This document shows, piece by piece, positions 38,004 through 46,766 of a stretch of DNA of 64,000 bases. The notes beneath the pieces are model-generated. The model did no database searches. It saw only the letters and a program-made list of their open reading frames with translations, and was not told the origin of the DNA. The DNA is from Stenotrophomonas africana (GTDB taxonomy: Bacteria; Pseudomonadota; Gammaproteobacteria; Xanthomonadales; Xanthomonadaceae), in NCBI RefSeq assembly GCF_013004645.1, contig NZ_JABEME010000010.1, positions 1-64,000 on the forward strand, read 5' to 3'. Position 1 is the first letter of the stretch. Every line of letters starts with the position of its first letter. The position numbers and the translations under genes were made by a program.

Positions 38004-38744
38004 TCACCGCCGGAACAGCCGCTCCCACCATCGGCTTTTTGGAGCAGCTGCAGGAGAGGCATGGGCACCCAGGAACTCCTGCAGTTGGGCCGCGGCGGCC
38101 TCCGCGTACAGCAACGCGCCATCGGGCGCGCAGTTGAGTAGATTGCTCATGCTGGTCGATGCATTGAGGTCCATCGGGTTCGGCTCGACCACCTCGCTTG
38201 CTTCCAGCAATCCGCATTCCTTGCCGATGGCATCATCGACAACGCTCCAGAACACGGCCAGTCGACCATCGGAAAACAGCTCGTCCAGACGCGCACGCAG
38301 TTCATTGTCCCCGCCGTAGTCCGCGCGCATCTGCTTCAGCCGGTCATGCGTGATGAACACACCACCACCGTAGTTCTCGCGCAGGTGGTTTCCGGCAGCG
38401 GCGTCCGCCCACTGCGGCGGCACCAGTTGCCGCCAGTCCGCGAAATAACGGGCAATCACTGGGTCGTCGATGAAGAACGAAAGGGCGCTCCCGCGAAGGT
38501 AATGATACCGGCGCAGGTGACCGGCCACGATCGCCAGGTACAACGCGTGCCCCTTCTCGAAAGGCACTTCGGCGCTGATCGAGCGAGCCTCGTCGATGCG
38601 TTCCTGCAACTGCTCCATGTAGAACGGCTCGATCCGGAACCGCTGTTGCAGCGCCTCGACCAGCGTCACGTCCTCCAGCGCACGGAAATAGATGTCACGG
38701 ATCTCCGAATCCGCGACTGGATGGTAGGTGATGTCCCAACCCAT
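38004..38744 (-). CDS. protein of unknown function
   Basis: The 246-residue soluble, mostly acidic protein begins MGWDITYHPVADSEIRDIYF and contains GNHLRENYGGGVFITHDRLKQM. It has no signal peptide or membrane segment and ends with a basic tail (KSRWWERLFRR). I do not recognise the family. It lies between a repeat pair and cfa, alone on the minus strand, and could be part of the local accessory content. Confidence 0.6.
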   Translation of the reverse strand: MGWDITYHPVADSEIRDIYFRALEDVTLVEALQQRFRIEPFYMEQLQERIDEARSISAEVPFEKGHALYLAIVAGHLRRYHYLRGSALSFFIDDPVIARYFADWRQLVPPQWADAAAGNHLRENYGGGVFITHDRLKQMRADYGGDNELRARLDELFSDGRLAVFWSVVDDAIGKECGLLEASEVVEPNPMDLNASTSMSNLLNCAPDGALLYAEAAAAQLQEFLGAHASPAAAPKSRWWERLFRR

Positions 38745-38872
38745 GCTGCAACGCCTTCAGGAATGCGGTAATCCCGCCGACCCAACAGCTTAGCGTCGAC
38801 GACGCCCACGCGCGGAGCAGACCGTGCAACACACGGATTTGGCGTCAGTGAGTGTCGCATCCGGCCCGCTCT

Positions 38873-38886
38873 CCCCCCCCCCCCCC
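38873..38886. repeat. homopolymer of 14 C (poly-G on the cfa strand)
   Basis: Fourteen consecutive C lie just beyond the cfa stop codon (38896-38898). Such tracts are prone to slipped-strand length change and to sequencing error. Confidence 0.9.
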
Positions 38887-38895
38887 GCGCACCCT

Positions 38896-40011
38896 TTAGC
38901 GTGGCGCCACGTACCCGCCCGGCACGCCTTCCGGCGACAGCACCAGCTGCCACAGCTGCGCGTGCCGGGTGCGGAAGGTCGCCATCGATCCGGCCAGGTA
39001 GAACCGCCACATGCGCCGGAAGTGCTCGTCATAACGCGCATCCAGCTGCGGCCACGCCACTTCCACGTTGCGTCGCCAGGCCTGCAGGGTCAGGTCGTAG
39101 TCGGTGCCGAAGTTGTGCCAGTCCTCCAGCACGAAATGCCCTTCGAAGGCCTTGGTGATCTGCACCGCCGACGGCAGCATTGAATTGGGGAAGATGTGGC
39201 GCGCGATCCACGGATCGGTGCGATGCCGCGAGATGTTGGTGCCGATGGTGTGCAGCAGCAGCAACCCGCGCGACGACAGGCAGCGTTTGGCCACCTCGAA
39301 GAAACTGGCGTAGTTCTTGTCACCGACGTGCTCGAACATGCCGATCGAGAAGATCGCATCGAACGGTTCGTGCAGTTCGCGGTAGTCCTGCAGACGGATC
39401 TCGATCGGCAGGCCCGCGCACAGTTCGCGCGCGAACCCGGCCTGTTCCTGCGAAATGGTCACGCCGACGCCACTGACACCGTAGCGCTCTGCGGCGAACT
39501 TCAGGGCTTCGCCCCAACCACAGCCGATGTCCAGCACGCGCTGGCCTGGGCGTAGGCCCAGCTTGCGGCAGACCAGGTCGAGCTTGGCTTCCTGCGCGGC
39601 GTCGAGATTGTCGGCATTGCGCCAGTAGCCGCAGCTGTAGACCAGGCGCTGACCGAGCATGGCCTGGTAGAGATCGTTGCCGAGGTCGTAGTGACGGCGG
39701 CCCACTTCGTAGCTGCCCTGCCCGACCTGCAGGTTGAACAGGCGCGCCTTCAGTGCATCGGCCACTTCGCGCCAACCGTGCACCCGTTCGTCCAGGTGCG
39801 CCTGCATCAGGTGGAAGAGGAATTCATCCAGGACGTTGGCATCCCACCAACCGTCCATGTAGCTCTCGCCCAGGCCGAGCGAGCCGTGGCCCATGACCCG
39901 CGCGAAAAAGCGCGGGTCATGCACCTGGATGTCCTGTGGCTGGGTGCCGCCGATGCGGACCCCGGCTTCGTGGAGCAGGCCGGCGACCCGCTCCTGCAAC
40001 CCTGTATCCAC
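38896..40011 (-). CDS. cfa: cyclopropane-fatty-acid synthase family methyltransferase
   Basis: The 371-residue protein has the SAM motif VLDIGCGWGEAL, EHVGDKNY and the lipid-site segments of CFA synthases (SCGYWRNADNLDAAQEAKLD, HTIGTNISRH). These enzymes methylenate unsaturated phospholipid acyl chains. The start is GTG at 40011, with AGGAGG about 5 bp upstream. A 12-bp perfect hairpin lies inside the early coding sequence (39892-39921). The nearest upstream gene on this strand is the DUF3298 lipoprotein, 20 bp away. Confidence 0.9.
   Translation of the reverse strand: MDTGLQERVAGLLHEAGVRIGGTQPQDIQVHDPRFFARVMGHGSLGLGESYMDGWWDANVLDEFLFHLMQAHLDERVHGWREVADALKARLFNLQVGQGSYEVGRRHYDLGNDLYQAMLGQRLVYSCGYWRNADNLDAAQEAKLDLVCRKLGLRPGQRVLDIGCGWGEALKFAAERYGVSGVGVTISQEQAGFARELCAGLPIEIRLQDYRELHEPFDAIFSIGMFEHVGDKNYASFFEVAKRCLSSRGLLLLHTIGTNISRHRTDPWIARHIFPNSMLPSAVQITKAFEGHFVLEDWHNFGTDYDLTLQAWRRNVEVAWPQLDARYDEHFRRMWRFYLAGSMATFRTRHAQLWQLVLSPEGVPGGYVAPR
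39892..39921 (-). other. intragenic perfect 12-bp stem-loop in cfa
   Basis: CATGACCCGCGC pairs with GCGCGGGTCATG around a 6-nt loop inside the coding region. On the mRNA the loop is U-rich (TTTTTC). It encodes part of VHDPRFFARVMGHG. Confidence 0.7.
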
Positions 40012-40030
40012 ACCACCTCCTCGACTGCGG

Positions 40031-40885
40031 TCAACCGCGTGCGAACAGCTCCACGTAGTCCTTGGCCACGTGCGGCAACAGCACCGCCGCCGGTACATCG
40101 GCGGTCTGGGTGCCGTCCGAGTATGGACCCACCTGGTACGGCGGGAAAACAAAGCGCAGCGCGGTGATCTGCCCCTTGTCGTCGGTCAGCGGCTGGAACT
40201 GGCTGAAATTGTCGGCCTGCGGGCCGGTACCGTCGGCGATCATGCGCGATGCGTTGCGCAGCGACTCCTGCAGCTGGGCCGGGTCCATGTCCTCGCCACT
40301 GAGACGGGTGGCCACGCGTTCGCGCAACTGGTCGGCGACGAAATCGCTGATCGCCTTCCAGCCCTTGGCATCGGCCACCAGCTTTTCGGCGCTGAGCATC
40401 TGCTGATGCTGCGGCAGCCACACGAAGCGCGCCACCAGCGGTTCGCCATGGGCGCCACCGGTATAGCGGCTGCCGTCGGCACTGACCACCACCAACTGCG
40501 GCGTTTCCAGCAACTTCTCGAAGCTCAGCGACAGCTCGTAGGGCATGGTCGGCTTGTCGTTGCCAAGCCCGTCCAGTGCCTGCTGCAGGTCGCTGCGAGC
40601 GCTGGTGGCATAGTCCTGCAGCGCGCGCGCCAGGCCCGGGTAGCGGTCGATGCCGGCCGGGTAACTGATGCCCACCACTTCGCGTTCGTTGTTCTCGATC
40701 ACGTCTCGCAGGTCCAGCGGCGCCTCGGTGGCCGGCGTTTCGCCGGCGGCGGTGGCCTCGGCGGCGGGTGCCGCGTCGGCTGCCGGCGCCGGCTCGCTTT
40801 CACGCTGGCAACCGGCCAGCAACAGCACGCCCACCACGCCGGCCAGCACGGTGCCGTGCAATGGCCGGTTGTTTCCAATCTTCAT
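40031..40885 (-). CDS. DUF3298-domain lipoprotein
   Basis: The 284-residue protein has a lipobox (VLLLAGC) and an Ala/Pro/Glu-rich linker, then a DUF3298/RsiV-like domain with VVVSADGSRYTGGAHGEP and FVFPPYQVGPYSDG. The start at 40885 has AGGGGA upstream. Related domains are found in lysozyme-binding anti-sigma RsiV and in periplasmic proteins of unknown function. It precedes cfa by 20 bp. Confidence 0.82.
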   Translation of the reverse strand: MKIGNNRPLHGTVLAGVVGVLLLAGCQRESEPAPAADAAPAAEATAAGETPATEAPLDLRDVIENNEREVVGISYPAGIDRYPGLARALQDYATSARSDLQQALDGLGNDKPTMPYELSLSFEKLLETPQLVVVSADGSRYTGGAHGEPLVARFVWLPQHQQMLSAEKLVADAKGWKAISDFVADQLRERVATRLSGEDMDPAQLQESLRNASRMIADGTGPQADNFSQFQPLTDDKGQITALRFVFPPYQVGPYSDGTQTADVPAAVLLPHVAKDYVELFARG

Positions 40886-40949
40886 CGGGATCCCCTGTTC
40901 ATGTTTGTACATCATCGCCTGCCATGGCTGAAGCGTGGCCCGCTGGCAT

Positions 40950-41252
40950 TCAGCCAACGAGCAGGTCGTGGTACTCCTCGTGCCGCTGCAGGAAGGCCTC
41001 GGCGTAGGAACATGCCGGCACCACCTTGTACTTCTGCTCGCGGGCAAAGCGCAGTGCCACGCGGGTCAGCTCACCTGCGATGCCACGGCCGGCAATCGGC
41101 TCGGGTACCTCGGTGTGGGTGATGACCATGCGCCTGCGTTTGATCTGGTAATCGAGCACCGCCAGCTGTCCACGCACACGGGCGGTGAAGCGGTGGTTGG
41201 CCAGGTCGTGTTCGACCTCATAGGCCAGACCGGGGGGCGTGACCGAAGCCAT
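40950..41252 (-). CDS. small GNAT-like acetyltransferase (YjdJ/COG2388 type)
   Basis: The 100-residue protein matches the short GNAT family with TEVPEPIAGRGIAGELTRVAL as the acetyl-CoA loop and VVPACSYAEAFLQRHEEYHDLL at the C-terminus. Acceptor unknown. It lies upstream of the DUF3298 lipoprotein on the same strand. Confidence 0.88.
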   Translation of the reverse strand: MASVTPPGLAYEVEHDLANHRFTARVRGQLAVLDYQIKRRRMVITHTEVPEPIAGRGIAGELTRVALRFAREQKYKVVPACSYAEAFLQRHEEYHDLLVG

Positions 41253-41411
41253 GGAACTGTCTCCTGCGGCGACTGCGTGGATGGTGCGCAGCCGGGCGCC
41301 ATGATCGCGTGAAGCCTGAACAGGGGCAAGTCCAGTCCGTTCACGTCAGTTTTCGACCCTCAAGCTGGAGGGCCGGCGGCCGCTATCGCCTGTGGAGGGG
41401 TCCGGCCAGGC

Positions 41412-41426
41412 TGGCACGGCCCTTGC
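41412..41426 (+). promoter_or_regulatory. sigma-54 type promoter
   Basis: TGGCACG-GCCC-TTGC matches the -24/-12 consensus TGGCACG-N4-TTGC. Transcription would start near 41438, about 24 bp before the ATG of a 53-residue ORF with a good ribosome-binding site. Confidence 0.7.
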
Positions 41427-41461
41427 GACCGTTGATCATGCGCACCACCGCGGAGGCACCA

Positions 41462-41623
41462 ATGCACCCCAGTGATTCCCATACTGATACCGACCGTGCC
41501 CTGCTGGAGGGCCTGCTGCAACTGGCGGTGGAAGGGCAGACCGAAGACCAGGATTTCCAGCGCATCGGCGAGGAAGTGTTCGCCCGCCTGATGGACACCT
41601 ACGGCCAGCAGACCGCAGCCTGA
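41462..41623 (+). CDS. small acidic protein, sigma-54 promoter upstream
   Basis: The 53-residue ORF starts MHPSDSHTDTDRALLEGLLQ and has many acidic residues with a predicted amphipathic helix. GGAGG sits 5-6 bp before the ATG and a sigma-54 consensus promoter lies 36 bp upstream. A hairpin terminator follows the stop. No family recognised. Confidence 0.65.
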   Translation: MHPSDSHTDTDRALLEGLLQLAVEGQTEDQDFQRIGEEVFARLMDTYGQQTAA

Positions 41624-41630
41624 GCCTGCC

Positions 41631-41656
41631 GGGGCGGATCGCTGCCGATCCGCCCC
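41631..41656. terminator. hairpin between the small ORF and rhomboid
   Basis: GGGGCGGATCG pairs perfectly with CGATCCGCCCC around CTGC. There is no clear U-run. It separates two convergent genes. Confidence 0.6.
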
Positions 41657-41666
41657 GCTGCCGCCA

Positions 41667-42293
41667 TCAACCGCCGCCGAGGCGGAAGGTCGGGTTGGAG
41701 AGCTCGCGCAGGAAGTGGTTGAAGATGCTCGGCTGCATGGCCAGCATGAAGATCACGCCGAACGCCGCGCCCGCCAGATGGGCACTGTGGTTGATGCGGT
41801 CACCGCCGCGCTTGTCCATCCAGATGCTGTAGCCGACATAGAACGCGGCGTAGACGATGGCTGGCGCCGGGATGAAGAACACCAGGATGATCGACCACGG
41901 CTTGATCAGGATGAAGGCGAACAGCACCGCCGACACCGCACCGGACGCACCCAGGCTGAGGTAGTTCGGATTCTTCTGGTTCTTCAGGTAGCTGGGCAGG
42001 ATCGAAACCAGCAGCGCGCCAATGTAGAACGCCGGATAGGTCAGGTAGCTGCCGGTCAGCTGCACCATCACGCTCTCGATGAATCCCCCGAAGAAGAACA
42101 GGGTGATCATGTTGAAGATCAGGTGCGACCAGTCAGCGTGGATGAAGCCATAGGTCACCAGCCGGTCGTACTGGCGGTGACGGTCGATGGCCGGCGGCCA
42201 GAGGATCAGGCGGTCGGCCAGCTTGCGGTTGTTGAACGCCATCCACGACAGGATGGCGGTGATGGCGATCAACAGCAGATTGACGGGGGTCAT
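41667..42293 (-). CDS. rhomboid intramembrane serine protease
   Basis: The 208-residue membrane protein has the catalytic serine in GASGAVSAV, the histidine in NHSAHLAGA, and HADWSHLIFNM near the second helix. Length and six-helix layout fit bacterial rhomboids. The start at 42293 follows from the conserved N-terminus; the upstream in-frame extension is not membrane sequence. Substrates unknown. Confidence 0.92.
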   Translation of the reverse strand: MTPVNLLLIAITAILSWMAFNNRKLADRLILWPPAIDRHRQYDRLVTYGFIHADWSHLIFNMITLFFFGGFIESVMVQLTGSYLTYPAFYIGALLVSILPSYLKNQKNPNYLSLGASGAVSAVLFAFILIKPWSIILVFFIPAPAIVYAAFYVGYSIWMDKRGGDRINHSAHLAGAAFGVIFMLAMQPSIFNHFLRELSNPTFRLGGG

Positions 42294-42300
42294 GTCAGGC

Positions 42301-43866
42301 TCAGGCGCTACGGTAGTTGTCGACCATACGATAGCGTTTCGCATACCAACCGAAGGCCAACGCCGCGATGAAGGCGAAGCCGGCGAAGAAGAACATCAGG
42401 AACGCCGCCTCGCTCAGGCCCGTGCCGGCGATCTGGTGGGTCACCGTGTCATTGCGCACCGCCGCGTTGGACAGCAACACCCACAGGTTGCCGATGGTGG
42501 TGGTCAGGTTCCAGAAGCTCATCACCACGCCCTTCATCGCCTGCGGCGCCTGGCTGTAGGCGAACTCCAGGCCGGTAGCCGAGACCAGCACCTCACCAAA
42601 GGTCAGCAGCGCGTACGGCAGGATCTGCCAGAAGATCGACATGGCATTGCCACCGTCCATTACCACCTGGATGCCACCGATGACGATCCAGGCCAGGCCG
42701 CTGAAGGCGATACCGGCGGTCATGCGGCGCAGCGCGGTCGGCTCGAAGCCGAAGCGGCGCAGGGCCGGGTACAGCACCAGGTTGTTGAACGGGATCAGGA
42801 TCATCACCAGCAGCGGGTTCAGCGCCTGCATCTGCGAGGCGGTGAACCAGCTCGGCATCTGCATCTGCTGGCCCTGCAGGACCCAGGTCGAGGCCTTCTG
42901 GTCGAACAGCGAGAAGAACGGCGTGGTCAGCGCGAAGATCACCAGCACGCGCAGTACCGAACGCACACCTTCCACGGCTTCGGCCGGATGCTGGCCGCGG
43001 GCGCGGTCCAGCTGCAGCCAGGTGCCACCCCCGATGCCGGCAAGGATGGCCACCAGCGCCAGGCACAGGCAGATCACGATGCCCAACGAACCGACCAGGC
43101 CGAACGAGGCCACTGCCAGCACCCCGCCGAGCACGGCGATCACCAGGCCCGGACGGCCCTGGCCGGCGACGCGCGCGGTCAGCGCGGTGCGCACCACGTT
43201 GGCGAACGAGTGCGGGTCCTTCGGCGGCAACGGCACCAGCACGTAGCGCTTGCGGCCCAGCCAGAACACGAAGGTGGCGATGAACATCAGGATGCCCGGA
43301 ATGCCGAACGCCCACTGCGGGCCCCAGTTCTTCAGCACCAGCGGGATCAGCAGCGAGGCGAACAGCGAGCCGAAGTTGATGATCCAGTAGAAGGCGTCGA
43401 AGACGATCTTGGCCAGGTGCTTGTTGCTCTGGTCGAACTGGTCACCCATGAACGAGGCCACCAGCGGCTTGATGCCACCGGCACCCAGCGCGATCAGGCC
43501 CAGGCCGAGGAAGAAGCCTTCGCGGCTGTTTTCGAACAGTGCCAGGCACAGGTGGCCGGCGCAGTAGACCAGGCTGAACCAGAGGATGGTGTGGTACTTG
43601 CCGAAGAACTTGTCGGCCAGCCAGCCACCGAGCAGCGGGAAGAAATACACGCCGATCATGAAGCTGTGCATGATGTCCTTGGCTTCACCGGCACGGCCCT
43701 CTGCAGTGATTTCCTGCAGCAGCAGCGAGGTGATCAGGAACTGCACCAGGATGTTGCGCATCCCGTAGAAACTGAACCGTTCGCAGGCCTCATTGCCGAT
43801 GATGTACGGAATCTGGCGCGGCATCCTTCCCTGGCCGGCGATGGGGGCAACTGCGTCGTGGCTCAT
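42301..43866 (-). CDS. POT-family proton-dependent peptide transporter
   Basis: The 521-residue protein has about 12-14 membrane helices and POT signatures: ERFSFYGMRNILV near the N-terminus and FFPLLGGWLADKFFGKYHTI. It imports di- and tripeptides with protons. ATG 43866 is used; ATG 43878 four codons upstream is also possible. The stop is 7 bp before the rhomboid start, so they may be co-transcribed. Confidence 0.92.
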   Translation of the reverse strand: MSHDAVAPIAGQGRMPRQIPYIIGNEACERFSFYGMRNILVQFLITSLLLQEITAEGRAGEAKDIMHSFMIGVYFFPLLGGWLADKFFGKYHTILWFSLVYCAGHLCLALFENSREGFFLGLGLIALGAGGIKPLVASFMGDQFDQSNKHLAKIVFDAFYWIINFGSLFASLLIPLVLKNWGPQWAFGIPGILMFIATFVFWLGRKRYVLVPLPPKDPHSFANVVRTALTARVAGQGRPGLVIAVLGGVLAVASFGLVGSLGIVICLCLALVAILAGIGGGTWLQLDRARGQHPAEAVEGVRSVLRVLVIFALTTPFFSLFDQKASTWVLQGQQMQMPSWFTASQMQALNPLLVMILIPFNNLVLYPALRRFGFEPTALRRMTAGIAFSGLAWIVIGGIQVVMDGGNAMSIFWQILPYALLTFGEVLVSATGLEFAYSQAPQAMKGVVMSFWNLTTTIGNLWVLLSNAAVRNDTVTHQIAGTGLSEAAFLMFFFAGFAFIAALAFGWYAKRYRMVDNYRSA

Positions 43867-44028
43867 CCTGTAAGGCATTCCTGCAAAGCGAAAGGCGCAA
43901 GGTTACCGGAACCGGGGCTTGCGAAGCACGCTGCAGGGCTGCATGACGACGGTGCCAATCCATGGCAGGCCGTCCTGGCCCCGCCGGAAGTCACGGAACC
44001 TGCACGACAAAAGCGTAAACTTATCGTT

Positions 44029-44877
44029 ATGCGCCCCCTCGCCCACGCCCGCCTCCTGCTCAGCTGTCTTGCGCTGTTGCTGGCGCTGCAGGCACAGGCG
44101 CGGCCGCAGGCGCCGGCGTCCGCCACCGGCGGGGGCGAGGCTCGCCAACTGACGGTGGCCGCGCTGGAACTGCCCAGCCGCGATGACACGCAATGGAAAC
44201 AGCGCCGCGAGCAGGTCGCGCAGCTGCTGACCGACCTGCAACCGGACGTGATTTCGGTGCAGCAGGTGCTGCAGCAACAGGGCCGCAACCCGGCCTGCTG
44301 GCTGGCCAGCCGGCTGCGCTACAGCTGCGACTTCGTTACCGCCGATCCGCCCAGCCAGCCGCTGCGGCATGGCAACGCGATGCTGACCCGGTTGCCGGTC
44401 AGCGAGGATGGCGTGACCCTGCTGCATCCACCCGGCACCTTCAGCGCCGCCGGCATGATGCGGCTGAAGCTGGGCGAGGCGCTGGTCAACATCTATGTGG
44501 CGCGACTGCGCCCGGACCTGGACGAGGCCACTGCCCGCCAGCATCAGACCAGCGATCTGATGACCTGGATCGGCGCCACCTCCGAGGGCATGCCCAGCCT
44601 GATCGCCGGTGATTTCTCCGCCAACACGGTGGAACTGGTGCGCAGCACGCCCGGCTTCCAGCCGGCCCGGCGCAATCCCGGCGGCCGCGCCGATCCGCCC
44701 GCGGCCAGTGGCGGCGGTGCGAGTGGCCATGGCCTGGATGTGCTGTTCCAGGTCAAGCACTTCGGCGGCATCCGCCAGCAGCCGATCCTGCTGCCGGCCG
44801 ACGGCGACCTGCCCGGCCTGCGCCTGGGCGTGATGGCCACCCTGCGCCTGCAGGGCGATACGGCCACCGCCGAATAG
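44029..44877 (+). CDS. degenerate endonuclease/exonuclease/phosphatase-fold protein, exported
   Basis: The 282-residue protein has a signal peptide (LLLSCLALLLALQAQA) and the EEP fold, but the catalytic residues are changed. The usual LQEV is VQQV (Glu to Gln at 79), the early TFN motif is AAL, GDFNA is GDFSA, and the C-terminal SDH motif is missing. It is probably a pseudoenzyme or uses altered chemistry. Compare the intact paralog at 56333-57220. Confidence 0.75.
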   Translation: MRPLAHARLLLSCLALLLALQAQARPQAPASATGGGEARQLTVAALELPSRDDTQWKQRREQVAQLLTDLQPDVISVQQVLQQQGRNPACWLASRLRYSCDFVTADPPSQPLRHGNAMLTRLPVSEDGVTLLHPPGTFSAAGMMRLKLGEALVNIYVARLRPDLDEATARQHQTSDLMTWIGATSEGMPSLIAGDFSANTVELVRSTPGFQPARRNPGGRADPPAASGGGASGHGLDVLFQVKHFGGIRQQPILLPADGDLPGLRLGVMATLRLQGDTATAE

Positions 44878-44894
44878 CCCCGCCTTCGGCCCCG

Positions 44895-44970
44895 GTGGGT
44901 GCCAACCTTGGTCGGCACATTCCCACTGCGCTCGCATCATCTCCCGTGCCGACCAAGGTCGGCACCCACC
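44895..44970. repeat. inverted pair of SMAG-type elements
   Basis: GTGGGTGCCAACCTTGGTCG (44895 on) and its inverse (44946-44970) form a pair. The heads read GTGG instead of GTAG. Confidence 0.75.
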
Positions 44971-45004
44971 AGAGGTCCTGCCCGGCGTCCAGAAGCTGGG
45001 AAAC

Positions 45005-45034
45005 AAAAAGGCCGGGGTCTCCCCCGGCCTTCTC
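45005..45034. terminator. terminator of the sodA gene
   Basis: AAGGCCGGGG pairs with CCCCGGCCTT around TCTC. On the minus strand the stem is followed by a T-run (AAAAA on plus). Confidence 0.88.
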
Positions 45035-45053
45035 ATGTCATTCCGTCACGCAA

Positions 45054-45665
45054 TCAGGCGATCGCTTCCTGGTAACGGCGCTCGACTTCGTTCCAGTCGA
45101 TGACGTTGAAGAACGCGCCGATGTATTCCGGACGGCGGTTCTGGTACTTCAGGTAATACGCGTGCTCCCACACGTCCAGGCCGAGGATGGGGGTGTTGCC
45201 TTCCATCAGCGGGCTGTCCTGGTTGCCGGTGCTCTCGACCACGACCTTCTTGTCCGGGGTCACGCTCAGCCACGCCCAGCCGCTGCCGAAACGGGTCAGC
45301 GCAGCCTTGGTGAAGGCGTCCTTGAACTTGTCGAAGCCGCCCAGGTCCTTGTCGATGGCCTTGGCCACGTCGCCCACCGGGTTGCCGCCAGCATTGGGAG
45401 CCATCACGGTCCAGAACAGCGAGTGGTTGGCATGGCCGCCACCGTTGTTGCGCACCGGACCCTGCAGGTTCTCCGGCAGCGACTTGAGCTTCTTCACCAG
45501 TTCTTCGACCGGCAGGTCAGCGTACTCGGTGCCTTCCAGCGCCGCGTTGACGTTGTTGATGTAGGTCTGGTGATGCTTGGTGTGATGGATTTCCATCGTC
45601 GCCGCATCGATATGCGGTTCCAGCGCGTCGTAGGCGTAGGACAGCTTGGGCAGGGTATAGGCCAT
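45054..45665 (-). CDS. sodA: superoxide dismutase, Mn type
   Basis: The 203-residue enzyme has the metal ligands in [23 protein letters not shown] and [11 protein letters not shown], and the STGNQDSPL segment with the Gln-Asp typical of Mn-SODs. It dismutates superoxide in the cytoplasm. Its own terminator follows. A short hairpin (CCCGAC/GTCGGG) lies in the 5' region. Confidence 0.95.
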   Translation of the reverse strand: MAYTLPKLSYAYDALEPHIDAATMEIHHTKHHQTYINNVNAALEGTEYADLPVEELVKKLKSLPENLQGPVRNNGGGHANHSLFWTVMAPNAGGNPVGDVAKAIDKDLGGFDKFKDAFTKAALTRFGSGWAWLSVTPDKKVVVESTGNQDSPLMEGNTPILGLDVWEHAYYLKYQNRRPEYIGAFFNVIDWNEVERRYQEAIA

Positions 45666-45885
45666 GATGCATCTCCTGATTGCGAGGGCACCCGACGGTG
45701 TCGGGCGTTGCGCGGTGAATGATGGGGACAGACCCCCAGATTACCAAGGGGGATGTAAAGGAAATTGCGTCCTGCCAGTGAGCACGACGGCAATTGTTAC
45801 GCAGCAGTGACGCGACGCCGTCCTCATGCACCGTGCAGCGCACTGGCGCTACAGTCCCTGCACCACCCTCGCCCGCTCCCTGCCC

Positions 45886-46338
45886 ATGCGCAACCCCCGG
45901 CTGCTGATCACCGCCATCGCCCTGCTGCTGCTCGGCCTGGTCGTCAACCATTTCATGCAGCGCCCGCCGGCGCCGCAGTTCGCGCCGGACCTGCAGGGTA
46001 CGCCTGCCGCGCGCGCGCCGGCCACGGCCGCAACCGGCAACGACAGCGGCCTGCCCGCGTTCCTGCCCGCCGAAGCCCGGCAGACCATCGCCCTGATCCA
46101 GCGCGGTGGTCCCTTCCCGCACCGCCAGGACGGCAGCACCTTCGGCAACCGCGAACAGCAGCTGCCACAGCGTCCGCGTGGCTACTACCGCGAATACACC
46201 GTCGACACCCCCGGTGCGCGTACCCGCGGCACGCGCCGCATCGTCACCGGTGGCGATCCGCCGGAGGCGTGGTACTACACCGACGACCACTACGAATCGT
46301 TCCGCAGCTTTACCGTACCGGCCCAGGGAGCGCAGTGA
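45886..46338 (+). CDS. barnase-family ribonuclease, membrane-anchored or exported
   Basis: The 150-residue protein has an N-terminal hydrophobic segment (LLITAIALLLLGLVV) and a barnase/RNase N1-like domain in the second half. The expected catalytic trio is in order: Glu103 (REYTV), Arg117 (RGTRR) and His135 (DDHYESF). The Glu-Arg spacing of 14 equals barnase. It is translationally coupled to a barstar gene (TGATG). Confidence 0.85.
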   Translation: MRNPRLLITAIALLLLGLVVNHFMQRPPAPQFAPDLQGTPAARAPATAATGNDSGLPAFLPAEARQTIALIQRGGPFPHRQDGSTFGNREQQLPQRPRGYYREYTVDTPGARTRGTRRIVTGGDPPEAWYYTDDHYESFRSFTVPAQGAQ

Positions 46339-46751
46339 TGAGCCACGATGATTTCGGCCTCGGCCTGCATGACATCAACAATGCTGGGGTCTACGCCATC
46401 GACAGCGACGACATCGACGCACTGGCCGCAGCGATGCGTGATGCCGGGCTGAAGGTGATCCGCATCGATCTGGAAGGCGTGGCCGACAAGCGCACCCTGC
46501 TCGCCCGGCTGGCCGCGCAACTGGATTTTCCGGCCGGCTTCGGCGGCAACTGGGATGCGCTGTCGGACAACCTGCGCGACCTGCAATGGCTGCCGGCCAA
46601 CGGTTACGCGCTGTTCCTGGCCGACGTGGACACGTTGCGCGCCTCCACGCAGAAGGACTTCGACACCCTGCTGGATGTGATGGACGAGACCAGCCGCGAC
46701 TGGGTCGGCCGCGACGTGCCGTTCTGGGTGTTCCTGTCGCAGAGCGCGTAA
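46338..46751 (+). CDS. barstar-family ribonuclease inhibitor
   Basis: The 137-residue protein has the barstar motif FGGNWDALSDNLRDL with the Asp residues that plug the barnase site. It has no signal peptide and would protect the cytoplasm before the RNase is exported. It overlaps the RNase stop by one base. Confidence 0.88.
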   Translation: MSHDDFGLGLHDINNAGVYAIDSDDIDALAAAMRDAGLKVIRIDLEGVADKRTLLARLAAQLDFPAGFGGNWDALSDNLRDLQWLPANGYALFLADVDTLRASTQKDFDTLLDVMDETSRDWVGRDVPFWVFLSQSA

Positions 46752-46766
46752 GGTCACTGCCCTGGC

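Noticed and set aside
38004-38744. Possible recently inserted island with an integrase or IS
   Set aside because: No transposase, integrase or target duplication was found; only palindromic repeats flank it.
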